From: Variovorax sp. Sphag1AA
Lineage (GTDB): Bacteria > Pseudomonadota > Gammaproteobacteria > Burkholderiales > Burkholderiaceae_C
Assembly: GCF_014192575.1 (NCBI RefSeq)
Contig: NZ_JACHYC010000004.1
Span: 496,001 to 560,000 of the forward strand
Length of the DNA: 64,000 nucleotides
Direction: 5' to 3'
A program made the translations under genes and the position numbers. Shown here one piece after another: positions 16,226 through 25,647 of this stretch (positions are counted from its first letter, which is position 1; every line of letters starts with the position of its first letter). Under the pieces are notes generated by a model. The model had not been told where the DNA came from, ran no database searches, and was given only the letters and a program-made list of their open reading frames with translations.

Positions 16226-18883
16226 TTACCAGAGCACCTTCACCCCCACGCTGCCGTTGACGCCGCTGCTCGTGCGCGCGTCGCCGCCGATATCCCAGAG
16301 CTGCCCCACTTCTCCATAGAGGCTGGTGCTCTTGCTCAACTCCCAGGTGGCACCAGCGGCCAGTTCACTGCTGCTGCCGCCCGTGCGGCTGGTGATGTCG
16401 GTGCTGGCTGCGGGTCCGATGAAGCGCGTGATGTCGGTGCCGCTGCTGCGCTTGTAGAGGTTCACGCGCACATAGGGCTGCAACGTGCCTGCGCCGACGT
16501 CGTACTGGCCTTTGACTCTCACCCCAGCGCGGGCCATCCAGCTGCCATCGATATCCTGATGGATGGTGGCGCCGCTGATGGCGGTGTCATCGAGGCTCAG
16601 GTGCTGGTAGGTGATCTGCACCTGCGGCTCGATCACCCAACGCGGTGCGAGCGCAAAGCTCTGGCCCGCCTCGATCGAGCCCACCAGGCTGTCGCCCTTG
16701 CCCGTGCTCGACTGACCCAGCGACGGATACGCGGTGTAGCTGTGCCGACCCGCTTGCAGCACGCTGTCCACGTAGAGGCCTTCGCGGGTCCACGTGGCGT
16801 AGGCGCCCACGTATTGGCTGCGCAGATCGTTGTGGCCGGCCGCGTAGTTCACGACGCCGCGCGCAAAGCCACTCACATCCATGTCGCCTTCGAGTTGCCC
16901 GGCATAGAGGCCAGTGCGCCAGTTCGAATTGGCCCACAGGTCGGTGCCGGCCTGGAAGCCGGTCAGGCGACCACTGCTGCTGGGGCTGACCGTGCCTTGC
17001 TGTGCGATATCGCGATCTGTGCTGATGATGCGTCCCCAAGCTTGACGCTCGCCCAGCGCTGCACCCGTTGCCGCCCGCTCGTCGCCAACGCGCTGATGCA
17101 TGTTGCCCAGCATTGCGAAATCGAACTCGCGGAACTGCTCAGGCTGAACGGCATACAGCGGCACTTCGGCGCGGTAGGTAGGCACCGGCCCGCGCGGCAT
17201 GGTGGGATCCATGACCACCGAAATGGCCGATGAACGCAGATACCAGTTCTCGCCCGCGCCGCTCGCATCGGCCGCGTACAGGCGATATTCGTACGCCCCG
17301 GCGTCCACGTAGCCACCAGCGAGGCTGAATGCGTCCTTGGTGGTCTGCGCGGTGGTGGTGGCGCCGCCGGTGGCGGAGACCACCTCGATGCCGTTGCCGG
17401 TGGTCAGTGCGCCCAGGCCGCCAAGGTTGGTGATCTGGATCTTCGTGTTGCCGCTGGCGCTGGCTGTGGCGCCGCTCAGGACCAGGCGATCGCTCGCGCT
17501 GCTGCTGTCGCCGAGGGCCGTGCCCAGGCGCAGCGTGCCGCCGTTGCCGACGTAGGCGCCCGTGACGGCGAGCGTGTTGCCGGGCGTACTGCCGGGCAGG
17601 GAGACGACGCCGGCGTTGCTCAACGAGGAGAGCGTCTGGCTGAAGCCTGCGAGGTCGAGCGTGCCGCCCACGGCGACGGTGTGGGCCGAGGCGGCGCTGA
17701 AGACATTGGCCGCGCCCGCACGCAGCGTGCCGCCGGTGACGTTCGTCGCACCGGTGTAGGTGTTGGCGGCGGTGAGCGTGGTGGTGCCGCTGCCGATCTG
17801 GTTGACGTTCGTGGTTTCGGTAATCGGCACCGCGAAGTCGTAGTTGGCGGCGTTGTGGTTGAAGTTCAGCACCGCTGTGCCTGGCCCCCCCTGGATGGCC
17901 GGGGCGATCACGGTGCCGGGTGCCCCGGGCGCGTCGCCGACGGCCGCGCCGATGTTCACGGTGCCGGTGCCGGTGCCGGCACCAATGCCGCCCAGGGTGA
18001 TCGCGCTTGCGGAGGAGATCGTCCCGCCATCTGCCACGGTCAGGGTCCCCGACCCGTACGCCCCCAAGGCAATGCCGGAAGTCGCCCTCAGGGTTGATCC
18101 GGCGCCGGTCACCATTCCCGTAACGCTGCCGGTCATAGCCCCGAGGTAGATCAAGCCGGCTTGCACCGTACCGCCGTTGGAGATCGCCAAGGTGCCGGCC
18201 TGCTGGAGATACTGGCTGCCGGCGAGGATTGCGGAACCAGCGCCGCTGACAACAACGTTGGCGCTCCCACCGTTATAGGCCCCGGCCGCTGTTCCACCCA
18301 GAAACACCCCGTTCCCGGTGCCCGAGGTGATGGTGACGATTGCGCCGTCCAGCACGTTGATGTTGGATTGCCCGGAAAAGCCTCGGAGCGCAATGGTGCT
18401 CAGCGTGGTGCCGCTGCCCCGCAGCGTCAGCGTGCCTGTCGTGTTCGCAGTGCTACCGACCAGCACGCGGCCAAGCAGACCGCTGCCAACGTAGTCCGCC
18501 CCTCCCTGCAGTTCCAACGACGCCCCGGCCGCAGACCCGATCGTTGTAGAGAGGTTTGCGTTCGTGGTGATCGTCACGTTGCCGTTCAACGCCGGCAGCG
18601 CCGAGGTGGCGGTGATCGCGGCCGTCAGGGTGATCGTGGAACTTGGATCCGTGCTGGCGTTCGCCTGGTTGATGGCGGTGATCAACTCGGCTTCATTCGT
18701 CGCCGCGAAGGTGGCCGCCTGCGAGACACCGCTCGCGGCCAGCGTTGCCACGGCGAGCACCGCACTCGCGCCGATGGCACGCCGTGTGCCACGTGCACGA
18801 CCGCGCGGCGCACTCGCGTTCTCCGCCACCGCCACGCAGGCACCCAGACACGCATTCCAGACCGTTCTGTAGCTCCGATTCAC
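16226..18883 (-). CDS. Type Va autotransporter with ESPR signal and PATR-like repeats
   Basis: An 885-residue protein from a GTG start with GAGGAG 9 bases upstream. Residues 1-57 form an extended signal peptide (NRSYRTVWNACLGACVAVAE, then a hydrophobic helix ending SQAA), the type that slows inner-membrane export of autotransporters. Residues about 58-590 are a low-complexity, Gly/Thr/Ser/Ala-rich beta-helical passenger containing an autotransporter-associated repeat (TTTLTAANTYTGATNVTGGT). Residues about 610-885 form the barrel domain, ending in the aromatic residue expected for Bam recognition (VKVLW). The passenger shows no protease or esterase motif; an adhesin-like role is possible. Confidence 0.85.
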   Translation of the reverse strand: MNRSYRTVWNACLGACVAVAENASAPRGRARGTRRAIGASAVLAVATLAASGVSQAATFAATNEAELITAINQANASTDPSSTITLTAAITATSALPALNGNVTITTNANLSTTIGSAAGASLELQGGADYVGSGLLGRVLVGSTANTTGTLTLRGSGTTLSTIALRGFSGQSNINVLDGAIVTITSGTGNGVFLGGTAAGAYNGGSANVVVSGAGSAILAGSQYLQQAGTLAISNGGTVQAGLIYLGAMTGSVTGMVTGAGSTLRATSGIALGAYGSGTLTVADGGTISSASAITLGGIGAGTGTGTVNIGAAVGDAPGAPGTVIAPAIQGGPGTAVLNFNHNAANYDFAVPITETTNVNQIGSGTTTLTAANTYTGATNVTGGTLRAGAANVFSAASAHTVAVGGTLDLAGFSQTLSSLSNAGVVSLPGSTPGNTLAVTGAYVGNGGTLRLGTALGDSSSASDRLVLSGATASASGNTKIQITNLGGLGALTTGNGIEVVSATGGATTTAQTTKDAFSLAGGYVDAGAYEYRLYAADASGAGENWYLRSSAISVVMDPTMPRGPVPTYRAEVPLYAVQPEQFREFDFAMLGNMHQRVGDERAATGAALGERQAWGRIISTDRDIAQQGTVSPSSSGRLTGFQAGTDLWANSNWRTGLYAGQLEGDMDVSGFARGVVNYAAGHNDLRSQYVGAYATWTREGLYVDSVLQAGRHSYTAYPSLGQSSTGKGDSLVGSIEAGQSFALAPRWVIEPQVQITYQHLSLDDTAISGATIHQDIDGSWMARAGVRVKGQYDVGAGTLQPYVRVNLYKRSSGTDITRFIGPAASTDITSRTGGSSSELAAGATWELSKSTSLYGEVGQLWDIGGDARTSSGVNGSVGVKVLW

Positions 18884-19029
18884 GCGATCGCTCCTCTTCA
18901 AAAAACAGGTTTTGTCAATGAGGAGCAAACCGGAGTCGCGCCTCACAAAAGGGCGCGATCTTACATATGCAACTAAACGTTTCTCGACCGTTGATTTCGG
19001 TTGCATACAGCCGTGCAAGGCTATACGGG

Positions 19030-19797
19030 TCACTGGCTTGACAGCCGCCCAATCTCTCCTTTCAACATTCCAACCAACACCTCTCCCCTCGCCCGCGACA
19101 TCCGCGAAGCCGGCACCACGATCCCCAGCGCCGCATCGCCGCACGACCCCACCGCGAACCGCATGCCGACACCCGCGATCCCCTTGGCGCTGATATGCGC
19201 ATGCCCCAGCTCGCGCGTCTGGCGAATCCACCGCTGCAGCTTGCCCGCGCTCATGTTGTGGCTCTGGTATTCGGCCTGATGCCGCGCATAGTGCGCAGCA
19301 ACGTCCTCGTCCGACATCTCGGCGAGAAACGAGAAGCTGGGAATCCCCAGCCCCAGCAGACGGATGCTGCCGACGGTCTCGAAGAAGCTGCGGATCGGAT
19401 GCACGCCCTGTTCCAGATGCAGGCAATGGCTGTGATCTCCTGAGCGCACGACGAGGAACACGTGTTCCTCCGTGCGCCGCGCAAGCACCTTCATGGCGGG
19501 CAGGCAGCGCTCGATGATCGGTGCGCGCTGCATCGCGGTCAGGCCCAGCGCCATGGCCTCGATGCCGAGCCGATACAAGCCAGTGGTGCCATCGCGGCTG
19601 ACGAGGCCTGCGCGCACCAGCGACGTGGCGATTCGGTAGGTGGTGGTGCGGTCGAGCTGCGCGGCTTCCACGAGGCTGGCGAGCTCGATGCCTTGTGCGT
19701 GGTGCGCAGCGACGTGCCGCAGCAGTTGCATCGCGCGGTCGATGCTTTGGGAGCCGCGCACAGGAGCCGTGCGGGCAGAGGTCTTGGCGCCGGTCAT
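19030..19797 (-). CDS. IclR-family transcriptional regulator
   Basis: A 255-residue regulator with an N-terminal winged helix (QSIDRAMQLLRHVAAH; LDRTTTYRIATSLVRAGLV) and a C-terminal effector domain (GIAGVGMRFAV; ALGIVVPASRM). It is divergent from the acyl-CoA carboxylase operon, with 130 bases between the starts containing a 17-base palindrome. It probably controls that operon in response to a pathway acid or CoA ester. The ATG chosen gives normal family length; the open frame extends upstream through the operator region and is not likely used. Confidence 0.85.
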   Translation of the reverse strand: MTGAKTSARTAPVRGSQSIDRAMQLLRHVAAHHAQGIELASLVEAAQLDRTTTYRIATSLVRAGLVSRDGTTGLYRLGIEAMALGLTAMQRAPIIERCLPAMKVLARRTEEHVFLVVRSGDHSHCLHLEQGVHPIRSFFETVGSIRLLGLGIPSFSFLAEMSDEDVAAHYARHQAEYQSHNMSAGKLQRWIRQTRELGHAHISAKGIAGVGMRFAVGSCGDAALGIVVPASRMSRARGEVLVGMLKGEIGRLSSQ

Positions 19798-19827
19798 CGA
19801 GGGTAATCCCGCAGTAACGAGGTGAAC

Positions 19828-19844
19828 TGTGCACATTGTGCACA
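19828..19844. promoter_or_regulatory. Probable IclR operator
   Basis: A 17-base near-perfect palindrome, TGTGCACA-T-TGTGCACA, is centred between the IclR gene and the divergent carboxylase operon. IclR proteins bind palindromes of about this size. A regulator acting here could control both directions. Confidence 0.6.
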
Positions 19845-19927
19845 CGCACGCACTTTGAGATTGCGGGTGCGGGGCGGCTGGTCTGCAATGCGCATCAGCC
19901 ACACGCAACCACTGCAAAAGTCCAACG

Positions 19928-21541
19928 ATGACTCCGTTCCAATCCCGTCTTCATCCCGCTTCTGAGGCGTTCCAGGCGCAGCGCGCCGGCATGCTCGCGC
20001 TGGTCGACGAACTGCGCGCGCTGGAGCAGCGCGCCGCCGATGCCTCCGCGCGCGCCGCTGCCAGCTTCGACAAGCGCGGCGCCCTGTTGCCGCGAGAGCG
20101 GCTCGGGCGGCTGCTCGATGCGGGCCGACCCTTTCTGCCGATCGCGAATCTCGCGGGCTACGGCATGGACGATCCCGATCCGGCCGCGTGCGTGCCCGGC
20201 GGCTCGCAGATCGCGGGCATTGGCTTCGTGAGCGGCGTGCGCTGCATGGTGGTGGTGACGGATTCAGGCATCGATGCCGGCGCGCTCACCGAATCGGGCA
20301 ACCAGAAGCTGATGCGCTGCCAGGAACTGGCGCTGGAGAACAAGCTGCCCTTCGTGCACCTGGTCGAGTCGGCAGGCTCCAACCTGCGCAAGTACCGGGT
20401 CGAGAAGTTCATTCGCGGCGGCGGCATGTTCTACAACCTCGCACGCCTGTCAGCCGCCGGGCTGCCGGTGGTCACGGTGGTGCATGGTTCATCGACGGCG
20501 GGCGGTGCCTACATGCCGGGGCTGTCGGACTACGTGGTGATGGTGCGCGGTCGTGCGAAGGCCTTCCTCGCCGGGCCGCCGCTGCTGAAGGCCGCGACCG
20601 GCGAGATCGCGACGGACGAAGAACTGGGCGGGACCGAGATGCACGCGAGCATCAGCGGCCTTGCCGAATACGTGGCCGAGGACGATGCCCACGCGATCGC
20701 GGTTGCGCGCGACATCATGGCCAACCTGGGCTGGCAGCGCGCTGAAGATGCACTCACCGCACAGCCGCCGCGGCTCGATCCTGAAGAACTCGCCGGCGTG
20801 ATGGTGCTGGAGCACCGGAAGCCGATCGACATGCGCGAGGTGATCGCGCGCGTGGTGGACGATTCGGGCTGGATGGACTTCAAGCCGGACTACGGCGCAG
20901 CCACCGTCTGCGGACACGGCCGCATCGAAGGTCATCCGGTTGGCTTCATCAGCAACAACGGGCCGATCGACCCGGCGGGCGCGACGAAGGCGGCGCAGTT
21001 CATCCAGCTTTGCAACCAGTCGGGCACGCCGATCGTGTTCCTGCAGAACACGACGGGCTTCATCGTCGGACGGCACTCGGAAGAGGCCGGGATGATCAAG
21101 CACGGCAGCAAGATGATCCAGGCGCTGGCGAATTCGCAGGTGCCGCAGGTGACGATCCATTGCGGCGCGTCGTTCGGCGCGGGCAACTACGGCATGTGCG
21201 GACGCGCGTTTCATCCGCGCTTCTGTTTCTCGTGGCCCAACGCGCGCACCGCCGTGATGGGCGGCGAGCAGGCCGCAACCACTCTGGAAATCGTCGCGCG
21301 CCAGCAGGCCGAGCGAAAAGGCGCGGCGGTGGACGACGCCAAGCTGGCGGCACAGAAGCAGGAGATCGTCGCGAACTTCGAGCGGCAGGCGAGCGCCTTC
21401 TACACCAGCGGACATCTGCTGGACGATGGCGTGATCGACCCGCGCGACACGCGTGCCGTGCTGGCCTTCGTGCTTGCCACCGCACGCGAAGCGGCGCAGC
21501 GTACGACCCACCCCATGCAATTCGGCGTTGCGCGCTTCTGA
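19928..21541 (+). CDS. Acyl-CoA carboxylase carboxyltransferase (beta) subunit
   Basis: A 537-residue carboxyltransferase of the methylcrotonyl-/geranyl-CoA carboxylase type. Two crotonase-like halves are visible: the acyl-CoA site in the first (GSSTAGGAYMPGLSDYVVMV; FLAGPPLLKAATGEIATDEE) and the biotin site in the second (FLQNTTGFIVGRHSEEAGMIKHGSKM; GASFGAGNYGMCGRAF). It would carboxylate the gamma carbon of a 3-methyl-2-enoyl-CoA together with the biotinylated alpha subunit three genes downstream. Gene order (C-D-E-F-A style) resembles the Pseudomonas atu cluster for citronellol. Leucine-type MCCase or another substrate cannot be excluded by reading alone. Confidence 0.85.
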   Translation: MTPFQSRLHPASEAFQAQRAGMLALVDELRALEQRAADASARAAASFDKRGALLPRERLGRLLDAGRPFLPIANLAGYGMDDPDPAACVPGGSQIAGIGFVSGVRCMVVVTDSGIDAGALTESGNQKLMRCQELALENKLPFVHLVESAGSNLRKYRVEKFIRGGGMFYNLARLSAAGLPVVTVVHGSSTAGGAYMPGLSDYVVMVRGRAKAFLAGPPLLKAATGEIATDEELGGTEMHASISGLAEYVAEDDAHAIAVARDIMANLGWQRAEDALTAQPPRLDPEELAGVMVLEHRKPIDMREVIARVVDDSGWMDFKPDYGAATVCGHGRIEGHPVGFISNNGPIDPAGATKAAQFIQLCNQSGTPIVFLQNTTGFIVGRHSEEAGMIKHGSKMIQALANSQVPQVTIHCGASFGAGNYGMCGRAFHPRFCFSWPNARTAVMGGEQAATTLEIVARQQAERKGAAVDDAKLAAQKQEIVANFERQASAFYTSGHLLDDGVIDPRDTRAVLAFVLATAREAAQRTTHPMQFGVARF

Positions 21542-21575
21542 CGAGCGCCCGCCCATAGAGAGTCAGGAGAAAGCA

Positions 21576-22742
21576 ATGATCTACACCGCCGAACACCGCG
21601 AGATGATGGACAGCATCCGTCGCTTCATCAGCTCCGAGATCGATCCGTTCGTCGACGAATGGGAAGCCGCCGAAATCTTTCCGGCGCATGAGCTGTTCCG
21701 CAAGATGGGCGGCCTCGGCTTCCTCGGCATCACCAAGCCGGAGGCGTATGGCGGGCTGGGGCTCGATTTCTCGTACGCCGTCGCGGCGGCGGAGGCGATG
21801 GGCTATGTGCGTGCGCAGGGCGTGGCGATGGGCGTCGGCGTGCAGTCGAACATGGCGACGCCTGCGCTGGCCGCCTTCGGGTCGGATGAACTGAAGCGCG
21901 AGTTCCTTGCGCCGGCGATCTCGGGCGAGATGGTGTGCTCGATCGGTGTGTCGGAACAGGGCGCGGGCTCGGATGTCGCATCGCTCAAGACGCGCGCCCG
22001 GCGCGATGGCGATGACTACGTCATCAGCGGCTCGAAGATGTGGATCACCAATGGCACGCAGGCCGACTGGATCTGCCTCTTGTGCAACACCTCCGAAGGC
22101 GGCTCGCCGCACAAGAACAAGTCGCTGATCATCGTTCCGCTGAAAGAGAACGGAAAGCGCGCGCGCGGCATCGAGGTGCAGAAGATCAAGAAGTTCGGCA
22201 TGTGGAGCTCCGACACGGCGCAGATCTTCTTCGACGAAGTGCGCGTGCCGGTGCGACACCGCATCGGCGAAGAAGGCATGGGCTTCATCTACCAGATGAA
22301 GCAGTTCCAGGAAGAGCGGCTCGATGGCGCTGCGCGGCGGCTCTCGGCAATCGCGTGGATTCAGGAGACGGCCGACTACCTGCGCCAGCGACAGGCGTTC
22401 GGCCGGCCGCTGCTGGACAACCAGTTCATCCAGTACAAGCTGGCCGAACTGAAGACCGAGCTCGAAGCGCTGCGCGCGCTGGTGTACGTGGCGACGAAGA
22501 CGTACATCGAAGGCGGCGACGTGGTGGAACTGGCCTCGATGGCCAAGCTCAAGGCCGGGCGGCTGTCGCGCGAGATCGCGGACTGGTGCATGCAGTTCCA
22601 GGGCGGCATGGGCTACACGTGGGACAACCCGGTGTCGCGTGCGTATCGCGACTATCGGCTGGGGTCCATCGGCGGTGGCGCCGACGAAGTCATGCTGATG
22701 GTCATCGCCCGCAATATGGGCCTGATGAACATGAACGCCTGA
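21576..22742 (+). CDS. Acyl-CoA dehydrogenase, isovaleryl/citronellyl type
   Basis: A 388-residue flavoprotein with standard motifs (VSEQGAGSDVASLKT; GSKMWITNG; CMQFQGGMGYTWDNPVSR). The C-terminal YEGT-type catalytic Glu is missing; that site reads IGGGADE. Instead Glu247 in QFQEERLDG falls where isovaleryl-CoA dehydrogenase places its base. Enzymes of that kind act on methyl-branched CoA esters, which fits a partner 3-methylenoyl-CoA carboxylase. An AGGAG site lies 8 bases before the ATG. The operon continues 11 bases downstream. Confidence 0.85.
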   Translation: MIYTAEHREMMDSIRRFISSEIDPFVDEWEAAEIFPAHELFRKMGGLGFLGITKPEAYGGLGLDFSYAVAAAEAMGYVRAQGVAMGVGVQSNMATPALAAFGSDELKREFLAPAISGEMVCSIGVSEQGAGSDVASLKTRARRDGDDYVISGSKMWITNGTQADWICLLCNTSEGGSPHKNKSLIIVPLKENGKRARGIEVQKIKKFGMWSSDTAQIFFDEVRVPVRHRIGEEGMGFIYQMKQFQEERLDGAARRLSAIAWIQETADYLRQRQAFGRPLLDNQFIQYKLAELKTELEALRALVYVATKTYIEGGDVVELASMAKLKAGRLSREIADWCMQFQGGMGYTWDNPVSRAYRDYRLGSIGGGADEVMLMVIARNMGLMNMNA

Positions 22743-22753
22743 GGAGCACGGTC

Positions 22754-23620
22754 ATGTCCGAATCCTCTTCAGACTTCAGACACATCGTTCTGCGCCGCCG
22801 GCAGGACGTGCTCTTCGCCACGCTGAACCAGCCGCAGACACGCAATGCGCTCTCGCCCGATGTGGTGGCAGAACTGGCGCGTGTGCTGGATGCGGCGGAA
22901 TCCGATGACACGGTTCGCGCGCTGGTGCTGCGCGGCGGCGGCGGGTTCTTTTGCGCGGGTGGCAATGTGGGCAACTTCCAGTCGCGGCTCGATGCGGATG
23001 CGGTGAAGGGCGACGACCCCGTGGCGGCGCGCAATCGCGAGTTCGGGCACTTCATGCAGCGGCTTGCGGCACTGCCGGTGCCGGTGATCGCAGCGGTCGA
23101 AGGCGCGGCGATGGGTGGCGGCATGGGGCTCGCATGCTGCGCGGACATCGTGCTGGCGACACGCGACGCGAAGTTTGCGCTCAGCGAAACATCGCTCGGG
23201 ATCATCCCGGCGCAGATCGCGCCGTTCGTGGTGGCGCGGCTCGGGCATCGCGTGGCGCGACGCCTTGGGCTCAGCGGCGAGCGCATCCACGGCGAAACGG
23301 CCGTGCGACTCGGCATGGTCGACGAACTCGCCTCCGACAGCGCAGCACTCAACGAACATCTGGCGCAATGGCTCAGCCGCATCGGTGCGTGTGCACCGCA
23401 TGCCAATCGCGCGCTCAAGCCACTGCTGCAGCGCTGCGGCCACGAGGACGAAGGCGCGTTGCTCGACGACGCGGCGCGCCTCTTCGCCGCCTGCATGCGC
23501 GACGAGGGCGCGGAAGGCATTGCCGCCTTCCGCGAGAAGCGCGCGTCCGCATGGCGGCGCGAGTTCACCGCCGCCGATGTGCGCGAGGCACAGGCAACCA
23601 CGCCCGCATCGGCCGCGTGA
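22754..23620 (+). CDS. Enoyl-CoA hydratase/isomerase family protein
   Basis: A 288-residue crotonase-fold enzyme. Oxyanion-hole segments are visible as GGGGFFCAGGNVGNF and EGAAMGGGMGLACCADIVL, and a catalytic acid is expected in FALSETSLGIIPAQIAPFVV, a pattern shared with 3-methylglutaconyl- and isohexenylglutaconyl-CoA hydratases. In this operon it would hydrate the product of the carboxylase. The ATG lies 11 bases after the dehydrogenase stop with GAGGAG upstream. Confidence 0.85.
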   Translation: MSESSSDFRHIVLRRRQDVLFATLNQPQTRNALSPDVVAELARVLDAAESDDTVRALVLRGGGGFFCAGGNVGNFQSRLDADAVKGDDPVAARNREFGHFMQRLAALPVPVIAAVEGAAMGGGMGLACCADIVLATRDAKFALSETSLGIIPAQIAPFVVARLGHRVARRLGLSGERIHGETAVRLGMVDELASDSAALNEHLAQWLSRIGACAPHANRALKPLLQRCGHEDEGALLDDAARLFAACMRDEGAEGIAAFREKRASAWRREFTAADVREAQATTPASAA

Positions 23621-23631
23621 GGAATCCGTTC

Positions 23632-25647
23632 ATGACCACCCCAAAACAGATCCGACCTTTTCATACCGTGCTCGTCGCCAATCGCGGCGAGATCGCGCTC
23701 CGCATTCTTCGCACCGTGCGCCGCATGGGCTACGGCACCGTCGCCGTCTACTCAGAAGCCGATCGTGAAAGCCCGCATGTACACGCCGCCGACCGCGCGG
23801 TGCTGATCGGCGGCGCAGCGCCGCGAGAGTCGTACCTGAACATCGCCTCGATCATCGAAGCAGCCCATCGTGCCGGTGCGGACGCGGTGCATCCCGGCTA
23901 CGGCTTCCTGGCCGAGAACGAGGACTTCGCGGATGCAGTCGATGCAGCCGGCCTGGTGTTCATCGGCCCTTCGGGCGAGGCCATCCGGGCAATGGGCAAC
24001 AAGGCGCAGGCCAAGCGGCTGGTGATGGCCGCCGAGATGCCGTGCATCCCCGGCTACCAGGGCGAAGACCAGAGCGACGCGGCTTTCGTGCACGCCGCAG
24101 CGGACATCGGCTTTCCGGTGATGGTGAAGGCCGCTGCGGGTGGCGGCGGGCGCGGCATGCGGCTGGTGAACGAGCCTGCCGCACTGCCGCAGGCACTGGC
24201 GTCCGCGCGCTCCGAAGCGGAGGTGGCATTCGGCTCCGGTGAACTGATCCTCGAACGCGCGGTGATCGCACCGCGGCATGTCGAGATTCAGGTGCTGGCG
24301 GACAGCCACGGGCACGTGATCCATCTCGGCGAGCGCGATTGTTCGGTGCAGCGGCGCCACCAGAAGGTGATCGAGGAAGCGCCCTCCCCAGCCGTCGATG
24401 CCGATCTGCGCGCGCGCATGGGCGAAGCGGCGGTCAAGAGCGCGAAGGCGATCGGCTACATCGGTGCAGGCACGATGGAGTTCCTGCTCGATCGTGATGG
24501 GCGCTTCTACTTCATGGAGATGAACACGCGGCTGCAGGTCGAGCATGCGGTGACGGAGGCGATCACCGGGCTGGACCTCGTCGAGTGGCAACTGCGCGTG
24601 GCGGCCGGCGAGCCCCTGACGATCCAGCAATCGGACGTACGCCTCGACGGCCATGCGATCGAAGTGCGTTTGACGGCCGAAGACGTGCCTGCCGGCTTTC
24701 TGCCGCAGACCGGACCGGTGCTGCGCTGGCGACCGCCCGTCGACGGCCATGACGTGCGCGTGGATCACGGGCTGCTCGAAGGCGGCGCGGTCTCGCCACA
24801 CTACGACTCGATGATTGCCAAGCTCGTCGCGCATGGACCGACGCGCGACGAAGCGCGGCGCAAGCTGCTGCGGGCCATGGAGCATTGCGTGCTTCTGGGC
24901 CTGCCCAGCAACCAGGGCTTTCTCGCCGACTGCCTTGCGAATGCCGTGTTTGCCAATGGCAATGAAGTGCATACCGGATTCGTGCAGGCGCAGTTCGGCG
25001 CGGCGATCAACGAGCGCGCAACACCGGGCACCCGGACCATCGCCCTCGCCGCCTTCGGCGCACTGGCGGCTGAGATGCGGGACTCGGCACTGCGGATCGC
25101 GGGGTCGGCGCTGGGTCAGCAGCCCGCGCGACTGGTGCTCGCACAAGGCACTGCCCGTTGGGAGGTCCGGTTGCTGGCGCAGGCATCGCAGTGGCAGGCC
25201 ACCGTCCGCCGCCTCGACAAGGAAGAAGCAGTGCACGCGTTTGCGCTCCGCGGCGCAGAGTGGAGCAATACCGACCGAACCGCTTTCAGCGTCGAATGCG
25301 ACGGCATGGTCGAACGTTCAGTGCTCGCCTTGCAGGCCGATGCGGTGCACCTCTTCCACGCCGGTCGCGCATGGACCTTCGAGCGCGTCAGTGAACGCAA
25401 GAGCCGTGTCGCCGAAGGTGGCGGTGGCGCAGTGACGGCGCCGCTCACTGGCCGCATCGTCGACGTCGCGGTGCGCGAAGGCGACACGGTGCAGGCCGGC
25501 CAACGGCTGGTGGTCCTTGAAGCAATGAAGATGGAGCACACACTGACCGCGCCGATCGCAGGCGTCGTGGTGGAGGTCTGCGTGCAGGCCGGCGGCCAGT
25601 CGTCGAAGGGCGCACTCCTGCTGCGCATCGAAGAGGCAAAGGCATGA
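23632..25647 (+). CDS. Acyl-CoA carboxylase biotin carboxylase/BCCP (alpha) subunit
   Basis: A 671-residue protein with a biotin-carboxylase domain (ANRGEIALRILRTVRRMGYG at the start; KAAAGGGGRGMRLV in the ATP-grasp lid; MEMNTRLQVEHAVTE in the active site), a middle BT-like linker, and a C-terminal biotinyl domain with the attachment Lys in EAMKMEHTL. It carboxylates its own biotin with bicarbonate and ATP and hands the group to the beta subunit. The size matches MCCase/GCCase alpha subunits. The stop overlaps the start of the AtuA-family gene (ATGA). Confidence 0.9.
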   Translation: MTTPKQIRPFHTVLVANRGEIALRILRTVRRMGYGTVAVYSEADRESPHVHAADRAVLIGGAAPRESYLNIASIIEAAHRAGADAVHPGYGFLAENEDFADAVDAAGLVFIGPSGEAIRAMGNKAQAKRLVMAAEMPCIPGYQGEDQSDAAFVHAAADIGFPVMVKAAAGGGGRGMRLVNEPAALPQALASARSEAEVAFGSGELILERAVIAPRHVEIQVLADSHGHVIHLGERDCSVQRRHQKVIEEAPSPAVDADLRARMGEAAVKSAKAIGYIGAGTMEFLLDRDGRFYFMEMNTRLQVEHAVTEAITGLDLVEWQLRVAAGEPLTIQQSDVRLDGHAIEVRLTAEDVPAGFLPQTGPVLRWRPPVDGHDVRVDHGLLEGGAVSPHYDSMIAKLVAHGPTRDEARRKLLRAMEHCVLLGLPSNQGFLADCLANAVFANGNEVHTGFVQAQFGAAINERATPGTRTIALAAFGALAAEMRDSALRIAGSALGQQPARLVLAQGTARWEVRLLAQASQWQATVRRLDKEEAVHAFALRGAEWSNTDRTAFSVECDGMVERSVLALQADAVHLFHAGRAWTFERVSERKSRVAEGGGGAVTAPLTGRIVDVAVREGDTVQAGQRLVVLEAMKMEHTLTAPIAGVVVEVCVQAGGQSSKGALLLRIEEAKA

